DNA of 64,000 nt from Flavivirga aquatica (GTDB lineage Bacteria; Bacteroidota; Bacteroidia; Flavobacteriales; Flavobacteriaceae). A program made the translations under genes and the position numbers. Positions 33,821 through 42,560 of the stretch are shown in pieces. Where the stretch lies: assembly GCF_001747085.1 (NCBI RefSeq), contig NZ_MDJD01000054.1:620001-684000 (forward strand). The letters run 5' to 3'. The notes under the pieces were generated by a model, which worked only from the letters and a program-made list of their open reading frames with translations, was not told the DNA's origin and did no database searches. Position 1 is the first letter of the stretch, and each line of letters starts with the position of its first letter.

Positions 33821-35476
33821 ATGACACCAATCACTTCTTTTAAAGCGCTACTATTTATAACTATAAGTCTTCTTTCTATAAATCAAATAGATGCTCAGAA
33901 TCTAGAAGAAAACATAGATGCTTTAATACGTTCTACATACAAGACTAACGAACCTGGTGCATCTATTTTAATTGCAAAAAATGGCAAAACCATCTATAAA
34001 AAAGCCTTTGGTCTAGCTAATTTAGAATTGAATGTTCCTATGACATCCGATCATGTTTTCGAAATTGGATCCATTACCAAACAGTTTACAGCAGTTTCTA
34101 TTTTAATGTTGGAAGAACAAGGCAAACTAAACTTAACCGACAATATCACTAAGTTTATTCCAGATTACCCAACTCAAGGAAAAACCATTACAATTCATCA
34201 TTTATTAAATCATACATCTGGTATTAAAAGTTATACAAGCATGCTTCAATTTAAAGCACTAGCCCGAAAAGATATGATGCCAACTCAAATTATTGATGTC
34301 TTTAAAAATGAGCCTATGGATTTTGATCCTGGTGAAAAATTTCTATATAATAATTCGGGTTATATCCTATTAGGGTATATCATAGAAGTTGTTTCTAAAC
34401 AAACCTACGAAGAATTTATTGAAACCCATATATTTAAAAAACTAGGTATGGCATCATCATTTTACGGAAATAAAACAGAGCTAATTAACAACCGTGCTTC
34501 TGGTTATAGTAAACCTGGAAAAACTTATGTAAATGCAGATTATTTAAGTTTAACGCTTCCTTATGCTGCTGGAGCTATTATGTCTACTGTAGATGATTTA
34601 CTAATTTGGCAAAATGCTATCGTTAAAAATAAATTAATCAAAAAAGCAAGTTTAGAAAAAGCGATTAATGGTTCTCAATTAAATAATGGAAAACAAATCC
34701 CTTATGGATATGGTTGGGTAAAAAATACGATAAATGGTTCTCTTTCTTATCAACATGGAGGTGGTATTTTTGGATTTACAACTATGGGTGTTTATTTACC
34801 AGAAGAAGACGTATTCGTCTCTGGGTTAACAAATTGCAACTGCAAAAACATTAATACTCTTGTTACAAAAATAGCTGCAATAGCTATTAATAAACCCTAC
34901 CCTACTAAAAAGGACGTTATAAAACTTTCAAACGAAGAAAAGAAAAAATGGGTAGGTTCTTACGAGTTAGACAATGGCCTTTTTGTTTATATAACGTTAA
35001 AAAACGGACAACTTTACAGACATAAAGACGGTGATAAAGAAAAAAAGATCTTCCCTATTTCATCTGAAAAATTCATTCTTAATGGAGGGTTAGTTTCATA
35101 TAGTTTTTTTAAAAAAGATGGTAAAAAACATGTTAAATTTAAAGGTCGCTCCAATGAACTTTTAGGTGTAGAGGTAGACAAACCTGCCCCTAAAGCAAAA
35201 AAAGAAATAACTTTACCTAGTAATATCTTAAAACAATATGTTGGTAAATACGAATTACATCCAAGTTTTATTATTGAAATAACCTTAAATAATAACAAAC
35301 TCTTTGGTCAAGCTACAGGACAACCTAAATTTGAAATGTTTGCTGAAAATGAAAGCACCTTTTTTCTAAAAGTAGTACCTGCAATTATTAATTTCAACAA
35401 AAAAGATGATGGAAGTATAAAAAGCTTAATACTTCATCAAAACGGAAAAGACATTGAAGGCAAAAAATTTGAATAA
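33821..35476 (+). CDS. Class C beta-lactamase-related serine hydrolase with C-terminal DUF3471-like region
   Basis: 551 residues with signal peptide (to about 26). The beta-lactamase/transpeptidase-like domain (about 30-370) has Ser84-x-x-Lys87 (GSITKQF), Tyr176-x-Asn178 (YNNSGY) and YQHGGGIFGF in place of KTG. Two C-terminal beta-rich segments (about 375-450 and 465-545; WVGSYELDNGLFVYITLKNG, YVGKYELHPSFIIEIT) are DUF3471-type lipocalin-like modules seen in Pab87-like D-amino-acid or peptide hydrolases. It is probably a periplasmic peptidase or esterase rather than a resistance enzyme. It sits between the tricorn-like protease and a small membrane protein. Confidence 0.9.
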   Translation: MTPITSFKALLFITISLLSINQIDAQNLEENIDALIRSTYKTNEPGASILIAKNGKTIYKKAFGLANLELNVPMTSDHVFEIGSITKQFTAVSILMLEEQGKLNLTDNITKFIPDYPTQGKTITIHHLLNHTSGIKSYTSMLQFKALARKDMMPTQIIDVFKNEPMDFDPGEKFLYNNSGYILLGYIIEVVSKQTYEEFIETHIFKKLGMASSFYGNKTELINNRASGYSKPGKTYVNADYLSLTLPYAAGAIMSTVDDLLIWQNAIVKNKLIKKASLEKAINGSQLNNGKQIPYGYGWVKNTINGSLSYQHGGGIFGFTTMGVYLPEEDVFVSGLTNCNCKNINTLVTKIAAIAINKPYPTKKDVIKLSNEEKKKWVGSYELDNGLFVYITLKNGQLYRHKDGDKEKKIFPISSEKFILNGGLVSYSFFKKDGKKHVKFKGRSNELLGVEVDKPAPKAKKEITLPSNILKQYVGKYELHPSFIIEITLNNNKLFGQATGQPKFEMFAENESTFFLKVVPAIINFNKKDDGSIKSLILHQNGKDIEGKKFE

Positions 35477-35519
35477 AACAATTAAGTAAAACTAATACCA
35501 AATTTTAAAAATAAGAAAA

Positions 35520-35909
35520 ATGAAACCAAACAATCTTGACACATTCAAAACTCTATTTTTAGTAAAAGGTATACTCACTTTAGCCTTTTCATTATTCTTT
35601 ATTTTTTATGCGGGTATGGGTTTATTTTTTAGCACTATTATTGAAGCTTCAGATAAATTAAATGATGCTCCATTTAACCTAGGAATTATTTTTGTTATTA
35701 TTGGTGTTATTGGAATTATTATATGTGTTACCCTAGGTGTACTAACTTTAATAGCTTCTAAATACATTAAGCATCGTAAAAATTACACCTTTATTTTTGT
35801 AATATCTATTATAAACTGCCTAACAGGTATTTTAGGAATTCTTTTAGGTGTTTTTTCCTTGATTGAATTGACTAAACCTGAAATTAAAGAGTTATTTAAT
35901 AAAGCGTAA
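35520..35909 (+). CDS. Small membrane protein, unknown
   Basis: 129 residues with about three hydrophobic segments (about 15-40, 55-85 and 95-120) and short polar ends; not recognised. The glycine/isoleucine-rich segment IIFVIIGVIGIIICVTLGVL and the terminal LLGVFSLIELTKPEI recall small DUF4064-like or DUF4870-like membrane proteins, but this is weak. It begins 43 bp after the serine hydrolase and may be cotranscribed with it. No motif suggests activity. Confidence 0.7.
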   Translation: MKPNNLDTFKTLFLVKGILTLAFSLFFIFYAGMGLFFSTIIEASDKLNDAPFNLGIIFVIIGVIGIIICVTLGVLTLIASKYIKHRKNYTFIFVISIINCLTGILGILLGVFSLIELTKPEIKELFNKA

Positions 35910-36345
35910 TTTTTGTTTTACACTTAACAAGTTTAAATTATTAGTTTACTTTTTGATTAATAAGAAGTTACAACCCTCTAAATTATAGTCAACTTTTTAA
36001 ACTATATTAAGGCGTTACAAAAACTTAAATGTATTAATTTAAGAAAACTAATATTATTCTTATTCTAAAACAGTACTCATTACTAACCATTTAGATAAAC
36101 AACAAAACTGTTTCAAAATCTGCCCCCTTTAAATTAGGGTTAAAACACCTTTTACTATTAAGCTTTTTTCCTACACAAAAACATAAAATATATCATAAAA
36201 TTTGTCCTGTTTAAGATTAGTATCAATCCTAAATAAAACTTATAAGTAAATACCTTTTGATAGATATTAAATCTGCATTAAAGTTTGCGAGAATTATCAA
36301 TAATTCTTAGCGAGAAGAGCATTTTATAATTAAACTTAAAATTTT
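35910..36345. other. Intergenic region before S8 protease
   Basis: About 435 bp, AT-rich, no supported gene. A perfect dyad AGAATTAT-CA-ATAATTCT at 36290-36307, flanked by direct GCGAGAA repeats, lies 40 bp before the next start. No canonical promoter box was identified. Confidence 0.5.
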
Positions 36346-39267
36346 ATGAAAAATTTATATAGACTTATTTACTTTATCATATTCAATGGAATATACGGAA
36401 TTGGTTTTAGTCAAACACAAAACGACATAGAAATAATTAAATCACAATCTAACCTTGAAATACTAAATACATTAAGTAAAAAATACGAGAAAGACAGTAA
36501 AGCGAATAAACAAAGAGCATTATCTCTTGCAAAGGAAAATGGTTGGGAACCCTTTTTTCTCAATAAAAATGGCTCAATGAGTCAATTAATAGGTGTTTCG
36601 GTCGATGGAAAAAGCCCTGTCTATTACACCACAGACAATACCAATGCAGCCACTTCAACCCGAACTAATTTTTTAAATTCTGGAGGAGGTCTCGGGCTAA
36701 ACCTAAATGGACAAAATATGACTGCTTATGTATGGGATGGAGGTCCTACGTTACCCACACACAATGAGTTTGGATCAAGAGTATCTATTTCTGATGGAAA
36801 TACGGTAATAAATCCAAGCAGTAACAATAGCCAACATGCCAATCATGTCACTGGCACTATAGTAGCAGCAGGTATAGTTTCATCTTCAAAAGGCATGGCA
36901 CCTCAAGCTAATGCAAGAACCAACGATTGGAACAGTGATCTATCTGAAGCAAGTTCAGCAGCAGCTTCACAAGGCATGCTACTTTCTAACCATTCTTATG
37001 GTTGGAGGTTAAGAAATAATTTTGGCAATGTAATTATGGCTTCATGGCGTTTTGGTGCTTATGAAACAACAGCTCGTAACTGGGATAATATCATGTATAA
37101 CGCACCTTATTATCTTCAAGTTAAAGCTGCTGGAAACGATGGATTAGATAATACTGCAAACTCCAATCCTTTAGGTGGTTTTAACAGTTATGATAAATTA
37201 ACTGGAATTGCAACTTGTAAAAACAATTTAGTTGTGGCTAATGCTCAAGATGCAAACATAAGTGCTACAGGTCAGATTAACAGTGTTTTTATTAATAACT
37301 CTAGTAGTCAAGGTCCCACAGACGATTTAAGGATAAAACCAGATATTACAGGAAATGGAACGAGTTTATATTCTACAGCTACCCTTACCAATCCTATAAC
37401 ACCGTTAACAAACTCTAGTTACGGTAATGCTACAGGAACATCAATGGCTTCTCCTAATGTAACTGGAACTTTACTGTTACTACAGGAACACTTTAAAAAT
37501 ACAACTGGTAACTTTATGAGAGCAGCAACTTTAAAAGGACTAGCTCTACATACAGCTGATGATACTGGAGCTACAGGTCCAGATGCCATCTTTGGATGGG
37601 GATTATTAAATGCCAAATTTGCTGCAGAAACAATTACAAAAAATGGCACACAATCAATCATTCAAGAGCATACGCTTACCAATGGAGATAGTTATAGTTT
37701 TAATGTTACATCAGATGGTGTTAACCCTTTAATGGCATCTATATCGTGGACAGATCCCGCAGGAACAGCCTACACTGGAAGCACTCCCAATATAGGTAAT
37801 GCAACTTTGGTAAACGACTTAGATATTAGAGTTACAAATGGAGCTGGAACTAACTTTCCATATAAATTAACATCTGCTACAACTAACGGTTTAGGAGATA
37901 ATACTAAAGATCCTTACGAAAAAATAAATATTTCTGGTGCTGCTGGAACATATACTATTACGATTACTCACAAAGGAAACTTAGTAAATGCTATTCAAAA
38001 ATATGCCGTAATTGTAACAGGCATTAGTGTGCCTACTACAGATTTGTATACCAAAGATAGACCTTATGATACAGGTATAGAACCTAACCCTGATAATGGT
38101 CCTATGTGGATAAGTGACGATATTTGGGTAAGACAGAACATAGATGGAGGCCTTACACATGAAAACCCTGAATACAAAACACTATCTCCAAATGGTGTAT
38201 ATATAAGAGTTCATAACAAAAGTGGAAACACAAGTAGCTCTGCTAAAGTGAAATTATACTATGCTAAAGCGTCTTCTGGTTTAATATGGCCTACAAATTT
38301 TGTAAATTATAATATAGGAACAATTAACCATGGTGATGAAATTGGAGAAGTAAGCATTCCTCCTATAGCACCAGGAGGTAGCACAATAGTTGTTATTCCT
38401 TGGTTTCCACCAAATCCAGCAGATTATACTTACGACGTACACCATTTTTGTTTGGCTGCTCGAATAGAAGCTCCTAACGACCCTATGTTTAATGAAGTCA
38501 ATGGAGTGAATATAGGTACAAACGCAAGAAACAATAACAACATTGCTTGGAAAAATGTTAGCGTTTACAACTTAAATACAACAGATTTTATTGAACCTAC
38601 AGCTATTTTCGTTCGAGGCATGAGATCTAAATATATTAATATTAGATTTTTAGATAGAGGGTTTAATGAAGAACTTAAAAATAACTTCTTTGAAATGGGA
38701 GGCGAAATAGAAATTACACTAGATGAAGAATTATTTGAAAGAGCTATAAAATATGGCAGCTTAGAGGGTATTAAAATTATCGATAAAAATAAAATCTTAA
38801 TTCGTTCCAGAGATTCGAAAATAGCTAATTTATTTATTGAAAAAGGAGAAGTTTTTGGAATGACATTTAATTTTAAATTAGATAAAGACCTCAACTCTAG
38901 AGAGCAAATCATTTTAGACGTTGTACAAGAAGATGCGGAAAAAAAACAACTTGAAGGCGGCGAACGTTTTGTTTTAATGAAAAGCAAAGACATTAAAGAA
39001 GAAAGTCCTATTTACATATCTCACGAACCAAAAATTATGACTATTTCTCCAAATCCAAACGAAGGATTCTTTAAAGTATACCTAAAAAATAAGGATGAGG
39101 GTAGAATAATTATCACAAATTTAATGGGGCGTATTATTTTTGAAGAAAAAACAGATAGCAGAAAAGAAATAGAGGTAAATATTTCCAATGTAAAAACAGG
39201 ATTCTATGTTGTTAAATTTATTTCAGATCAAAACAAAATAATACATGAAAAAATAATTAAAAAATAG
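36346..39267 (+). CDS. Secreted S8 serine protease with T9SS tail
   Basis: 973 residues with signal peptide (to about 23) and a propeptide-like region to about 85. The subtilase domain (about 105-430) has a complete triad: Asp131 (AYVWDGGP), His167 (HANHVTGT) and Ser366 (ATGTSMASPNVTG), with oxyanion Asn264 (AAGNDG). A beta-sandwich P-domain-like module follows (about 440-560; SISWTDPAG, LVNDLDIRV), then another beta-rich region (about 565-720) and a type IX sorting domain (MTISPNPNEGFFKVYL). It should be exported and processed at the surface. In contrast to the degenerate S8 gene 8 kb upstream, this one is expected to be active. Confidence 0.93.
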   Translation: MKNLYRLIYFIIFNGIYGIGFSQTQNDIEIIKSQSNLEILNTLSKKYEKDSKANKQRALSLAKENGWEPFFLNKNGSMSQLIGVSVDGKSPVYYTTDNTNAATSTRTNFLNSGGGLGLNLNGQNMTAYVWDGGPTLPTHNEFGSRVSISDGNTVINPSSNNSQHANHVTGTIVAAGIVSSSKGMAPQANARTNDWNSDLSEASSAAASQGMLLSNHSYGWRLRNNFGNVIMASWRFGAYETTARNWDNIMYNAPYYLQVKAAGNDGLDNTANSNPLGGFNSYDKLTGIATCKNNLVVANAQDANISATGQINSVFINNSSSQGPTDDLRIKPDITGNGTSLYSTATLTNPITPLTNSSYGNATGTSMASPNVTGTLLLLQEHFKNTTGNFMRAATLKGLALHTADDTGATGPDAIFGWGLLNAKFAAETITKNGTQSIIQEHTLTNGDSYSFNVTSDGVNPLMASISWTDPAGTAYTGSTPNIGNATLVNDLDIRVTNGAGTNFPYKLTSATTNGLGDNTKDPYEKINISGAAGTYTITITHKGNLVNAIQKYAVIVTGISVPTTDLYTKDRPYDTGIEPNPDNGPMWISDDIWVRQNIDGGLTHENPEYKTLSPNGVYIRVHNKSGNTSSSAKVKLYYAKASSGLIWPTNFVNYNIGTINHGDEIGEVSIPPIAPGGSTIVVIPWFPPNPADYTYDVHHFCLAARIEAPNDPMFNEVNGVNIGTNARNNNNIAWKNVSVYNLNTTDFIEPTAIFVRGMRSKYINIRFLDRGFNEELKNNFFEMGGEIEITLDEELFERAIKYGSLEGIKIIDKNKILIRSRDSKIANLFIEKGEVFGMTFNFKLDKDLNSREQIILDVVQEDAEKKQLEGGERFVLMKSKDIKEESPIYISHEPKIMTISPNPNEGFFKVYLKNKDEGRIIITNLMGRIIFEEKTDSRKEIEVNISNVKTGFYVVKFISDQNKIIHEKIIKK

Positions 39268-39300
39268 CTCTTTTAATTATAAAACAAAGTAACACTTTAA

Positions 39301-39344
39301 AAGTTGGGAAAGTTAATTTTTAATTTTCTCAGCTTTATTTTTTT
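39301..39344 (+). terminator. Terminator with G-U pairs after S8 protease
   Basis: AAGTTGGGAAAGTTA pairs with TAATTTTCTCAGCTT using G-U wobbles, followed by a T-rich run, 33 bp after the stop. Confidence 0.65.
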
Positions 39345-39484
39345 AATCTTACCCCTACTCTTCTCTTGCTAATTAATTGATTAAAAAAGAAGTAAAAACA
39401 CTCCTTTTTACAAACTCCAAAAATAAGCTTCGTAAAAAAATAAATAAAAAAAACACCCCTGACATATTACGACACAAAGCAGTC

Positions 39485-39492
39485 TAAATTTG
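39485..39492 (+). promoter_or_regulatory. TAnnTTTG box for VOC gene
   Basis: TAAATTTG 32 bp before the ATG at 39525. Confidence 0.55.
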
Positions 39493-39524
39493 TACTAAGT
39501 TTAATCATTAAAATCAATCAAAAA

Positions 39525-39902
39525 ATGAAAAATGCAGTTAGCTGGTTTGAAATTCCAGTAAAAAATTATGAAAGAGCAAAAAAATTTTACACTACCGTTA
39601 TGGATGCTGAAATTATAGACCACCACATGCCAGAACAGAATGTAAAATATGGTATGTTTCCTCATGATAAAGATAATAATGGTGTTGGAGGTGGTCTTAT
39701 AGAAGGTGAAGGACAAACTCCTACTGTTAATGGTCCTACTATTTACTTAAACGCTGGTGATGATTTAAGTTTAGCTTTAAGTAAAGTTGAGCCTTCCGGA
39801 GGCAAAATAATAATGCCAAAAACCAATATTGGAGAAAATGGTTTTATGGCTCAGTTCACCGATACTGAAGGCAATAGAATTGCATTACATTCCTGGATGT
39901 AA
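39525..39902 (+). CDS. VOC-family (glyoxalase/bleomycin-resistance fold) protein
   Basis: 125 residues, cytoplasmic, one VOC domain of paired beta-alpha-beta-beta-beta modules. Recognisable parts are WFEIPVKNYERAKKFYTTVM at the N-terminus, GGGLIEGEG in the middle, and FMAQFTDTEGNRIALHSWM at the end with the metal-ligand-type Glu/His region. Such single-domain proteins include glyoxalases and antibiotic-binding proteins, but many have no known substrate. It directly precedes a WYL regulator gene (72 bp), whose operator-like inverted repeat lies between them. It may be regulated with or by that protein. Confidence 0.88.
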   Translation: MKNAVSWFEIPVKNYERAKKFYTTVMDAEIIDHHMPEQNVKYGMFPHDKDNNGVGGGLIEGEGQTPTVNGPTIYLNAGDDLSLALSKVEPSGGKIIMPKTNIGENGFMAQFTDTEGNRIALHSWM

Positions 39903-39936
39903 TAAAACACAAAAATCATCAATCAAAAAACGACAT

Positions 39937-39965
39937 GATAGCGAATTGTAATAAGGTTCGCTATC
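39937..39965. promoter_or_regulatory. 9-bp perfect inverted repeat overlapping WYL promoter
   Basis: GATAGCGAA-N11-TTCGCTATC. The right arm overlaps the TATCTTTG box (39962-39969), the position of an autorepressor operator. Read as RNA it could also be the terminator of the VOC gene (followed by TTTGTTATT). Confidence 0.55.
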
Positions 39966-39969
39966 TTTG
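39962..39969 (+). promoter_or_regulatory. TAnnTTTG box, nearly leaderless WYL gene
   Basis: TATCTTTG ends 5 bp before the ATG at 39975. Confidence 0.55.
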
Positions 39970-39974
39970 TTATT

Positions 39975-40667
39975 ATGTCTCAACTATCAAGACTTATAGC
40001 CATTCTAACTCTGTTAAAATCCAAACGTCTTTTAACAGCCAATGAACTTGCACAAAAGTTTGATGTAAGTATTAGAACCATTTATCGAGACATAAGAAAA
40101 CTAGAAGAAGCAGGTGTACCAGTTACTACTATTGAAGGCAGAGGTTATTCATTAATGGAGGGTTATCAAGTAGCTCCAGTTCAATTTACAGAAAAACAGG
40201 CTAATGCTTTAATTACCGCACAACATTTAGTAAATCAAACCAAAGACATTTCTTTTGTTGAAGATTTCAAGGAAGCATTAACAAAAATTAAATCCGTTTT
40301 TAGATCTTCCATTCAAGAAAAAAGTGAGTTACTTGATAGTAAAATTCATATTTTCAATAATAATTATGAAAATATTTCTAGTAATGCACTTTCAGAAATA
40401 CAACTGGCTATCACCAATTTTAACTATGTTGAAATTAACTATTGTAAAGCTAATGATACTAATATTTCCTTCAGAAAAATAGAACCCTACGCCTTCTATT
40501 CTACTAATCATAAATGGATATTGATTGCATGGTGCCATTTGCGCGATGAATATCGTGCTTTTAGAATTGATCGAATACAACACTTCAAAATATTGAACAA
40601 TACATTTGAAGATCGAAAATTTAATTTACAAACCTATTTTCAATCTTGTCCTTACAACGGTAAATAA
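39975..40667 (+). CDS. HTH-WYL transcriptional regulator (YafY family)
   Basis: 230 residues. The N-terminal winged HTH (about 1-62; LTANELAQKFDVSIRTIYRD) is of the DeoR/HTH_11 type. A linker follows, then a WYL domain (about 140-220; ISFRKIEPYAFYSTNHKWILIAWCHLRDEYRAFRIDRIQ) that binds small ligands or nucleic acid in family members. It is similar in size to YafY regulators next to VOC or DinB-like genes. A perfect inverted repeat covers its own promoter, implying autoregulation and perhaps control of the VOC gene. The ligand is unknown. Confidence 0.9.
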   Translation: MSQLSRLIAILTLLKSKRLLTANELAQKFDVSIRTIYRDIRKLEEAGVPVTTIEGRGYSLMEGYQVAPVQFTEKQANALITAQHLVNQTKDISFVEDFKEALTKIKSVFRSSIQEKSELLDSKIHIFNNNYENISSNALSEIQLAITNFNYVEINYCKANDTNISFRKIEPYAFYSTNHKWILIAWCHLRDEYRAFRIDRIQHFKILNNTFEDRKFNLQTYFQSCPYNGK

Positions 40668-40683
40668 TTTAATTAAAAGCAAT

Positions 40684-40691
40684 TATATTTG
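40684..40691 (+). promoter_or_regulatory. TAnnTTTG box for FKBP gene
   Basis: TATATTTG 17 bp before the ATG at 40709. Confidence 0.6.
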
Positions 40692-40708
40692 TTACTAAAA
40701 ATTTTTCT

Positions 40709-41158
40709 ATGAAAAACATATTAATTGTTCTTGCCTTAACGCTTTTTATATCTTGTTCTAAAGATGATGAGCCCATAGATTTTATTACTCAAAACGACCA
40801 AGAAATCATGGACTATATAACTACGAATAATTTAAACGCTCTTAAAAGTGCTTCTGGATTATATTATGTTATAGACAATCCTGGATCTGGAAAACACCCA
40901 ACAACGACAGATAACGTAAAAGTAACTTATAAAGGATATTATACTAACGGATCTGTTTTTGATGAAAACACTAATGGTATTGAGTTTAACTTGCAACAAG
41001 TAATTAAAGGATGGACAGAAGGTATCACTTATTTTAAAGAAGGTGGTAGTGGTATACTACTAATTCCTGCTCACCTAGGCTACGGAAATAGTGGTAGAGG
41101 AAATATCCCTGGTGGTTCTGTCCTTATTTTTGATATTAACCTTATTTCTATCAATTAA
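40709..41158 (+). CDS. FKBP-type peptidyl-prolyl isomerase, lipoprotein
   Basis: 149 residues. The lipobox ends at Cys16 (TLFISCSKDDE), so it is lipid-anchored in the envelope. The FKBP domain (about 58-148) shows VKVTYKGYYTNGSVFDENTN, VIKGWTEGITYFKEGGSGIL and HLGYGNSGRGNIPGGSVLIFD, the standard FKBP core. It catalyses cis-trans isomerisation of prolyl bonds during periplasmic folding. In Bacteroidota such short lipoprotein FKBPs are common next to gliding or secretion functions, but none is adjacent here. It is followed after 23 bp by another lipoprotein gene. Confidence 0.92.
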   Translation: MKNILIVLALTLFISCSKDDEPIDFITQNDQEIMDYITTNNLNALKSASGLYYVIDNPGSGKHPTTTDNVKVTYKGYYTNGSVFDENTNGIEFNLQQVIKGWTEGITYFKEGGSGILLIPAHLGYGNSGRGNIPGGSVLIFDINLISIN

Positions 41159-41181
41159 AATCTAAATTATAACGATATCAA

Positions 41182-41805
41182 ATGAAGAATCTTTTAATAG
41201 TTCCTTTACTCTTTTCTGTATTCACTATTGGTTGTAACTCTAAATCAAAAAAGAATGAAGAAAAAGAACTAAAAAAAGAGAAAGAAGTTAGTAATCAAGT
41301 TGAAGCAGAAAAAAACAGCCAAAATTATTTACTATTGAATAATGCTGCAGGAAAATTTAAAATTGGAAGTCCAATTCCTTTTCCTAAAACTTCTAATCAT
41401 TATAAAGTAAGAAAAGAAACACAAACAATAATAGAAGAAGGTGTTTCCGTAGAAGAAACAGTCTATATAGTTAGTAAAGGTGAAAAGAATATATTACACT
41501 TAAAACAAGGATATAATTCTCAAAATATAAACGAGATTACGGTACTATCCTCTCTCTTCGCAACATCTAAAGGGATTGGAATCAATTCAACAATTGAAGA
41601 TTTTATAACGCAATATCCAAACTATAAAATATGGTATACATATGTTAGCGGAGTATACGTTATTGAAACTAAAGAAATAAATGCTCAGTTTCTTCTGAAT
41701 GCTAAGAACTTTATTGGTAATCCAAAAATCACAAGCGATATAACCGTACTAAAAAAAGAAGATTTTAAACCTGGAACGAAAATCATAAAAATTAGAATGA
41801 TATAA
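41182..41805 (+). CDS. Hypothetical lipoprotein
   Basis: 207 residues, not recognised. The lipobox ends at Cys18 (SVFTIGCNSK), followed by a lysine/glutamate-rich linker to about residue 45, then a globular region with beta-strand character (GKFKIGSPIPFPK, GVSVEETVYIVSKGEKN, YKIWYTYVSGVYVIETKE). The FKBP gene lies 23 bp upstream in the same direction, so cotranscription is likely. No catalytic motif is seen. Confidence 0.8.
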   Translation: MKNLLIVPLLFSVFTIGCNSKSKKNEEKELKKEKEVSNQVEAEKNSQNYLLLNNAAGKFKIGSPIPFPKTSNHYKVRKETQTIIEEGVSVEETVYIVSKGEKNILHLKQGYNSQNINEITVLSSLFATSKGIGINSTIEDFITQYPNYKIWYTYVSGVYVIETKEINAQFLLNAKNFIGNPKITSDITVLKKEDFKPGTKIIKIRMI

Positions 41806-41881
41806 ATTCAAAGCGAATAAAAAACGATAATAAGCTATTACACTTATCGCAAACCACTCACCTTAAGACCTTAAATCAAAC

Positions 41882-42523
41882 ATGAAAATAATCTCAACCA
41901 ATATTGCGAAACCTACCACAATCGTTTGGAATAATAAAGAAGTAACAACTGGTATCTATAAAAAGCCTACAGACAAGCCTATTTATCTAACAAAAAATGA
42001 TGTTGTAAACGATGAGGTTTCAGACCGTTTACATCATGGAGGTTTTTATAAAGCTTGTTATTTATTTTCTGCAGAACAATATCCATACTGGAAAAACCTA
42101 TATCCTAACTTAGATTGGTCTTGGGGTATGTTTGGAGAAAATTTAACTATTTCTAATTTTGATGAAACAAAAGTGTATTTAGGAGATATTTATAAAGTTG
42201 GAGAGGCTTTAGTTCAAATCTCTCAACATAGAGAACCTTGCTATAAATTTGGATATAAATTTGGAACACAAAAAGTACTTAAACAATTTATAGAACATGG
42301 TTTCGGTGGTACTTATATAAGTATTATTGAAGAAGGCTATGTAAATATAGGTGACACTTTCACTCTAATTAAACGTCCAGAAAATAGTTTAACTGTGAAT
42401 CAATTGTTTCATTTGTTTTATGCTAAAAATAAAGATCAAAACTTACTAAAAACGGCTTCGAATAGTCAAGCAATTCCACAAAAAAAGCGATTGTTTTTTA
42501 AAAAGTATATCACTGAAGATTGA
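41882..42523 (+). CDS. MOSC-domain protein (YiiM-like)
   Basis: 213 residues, cytoplasmic. MOSC features are the N-terminal strand region, HHGGFYKACYLFSAEQYPYW (conserved HGG and acidic/aromatic residues), GMFGENLTISNF and the catalytic-type cysteine in QHREPCYKFGYKFG. YiiM-type MOSC proteins are molybdenum-cofactor enzymes that reduce N-hydroxylated compounds, protecting against base analogues such as 6-N-hydroxylaminopurine. No cofactor biosynthesis genes are in the window. It precedes the helicase gene by 37 bp, though that gene has its own promoter. Confidence 0.9.
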   Translation: MKIISTNIAKPTTIVWNNKEVTTGIYKKPTDKPIYLTKNDVVNDEVSDRLHHGGFYKACYLFSAEQYPYWKNLYPNLDWSWGMFGENLTISNFDETKVYLGDIYKVGEALVQISQHREPCYKFGYKFGTQKVLKQFIEHGFGGTYISIIEEGYVNIGDTFTLIKRPENSLTVNQLFHLFYAKNKDQNLLKTASNSQAIPQKKRLFFKKYITED

Positions 42524-42535
42524 AATGGTTTAAGT

Positions 42536-42543
42536 TATCTTTG
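42536..42543 (+). promoter_or_regulatory. TAnnTTTG box for RNA helicase
   Basis: TATCTTTG 17 bp before the ATG at 42561, after the MOSC stop. Confidence 0.55.
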
Positions 42544-42560
42544 CATTAAACAAATATTAT

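Noticed and set aside
33821-35476. Beta-lactamase resistance gene
   Set aside because: The class C fold is shared, but the KTG motif is replaced by HGG and DUF3471-like modules are attached, pointing to a general serine hydrolase.
38565-38993. 142-codon antisense ORF within the S8 protease gene
   Set aside because: Shadow of a supported gene; serine/leucine-rich translation typical of antisense of AT-rich coding DNA.
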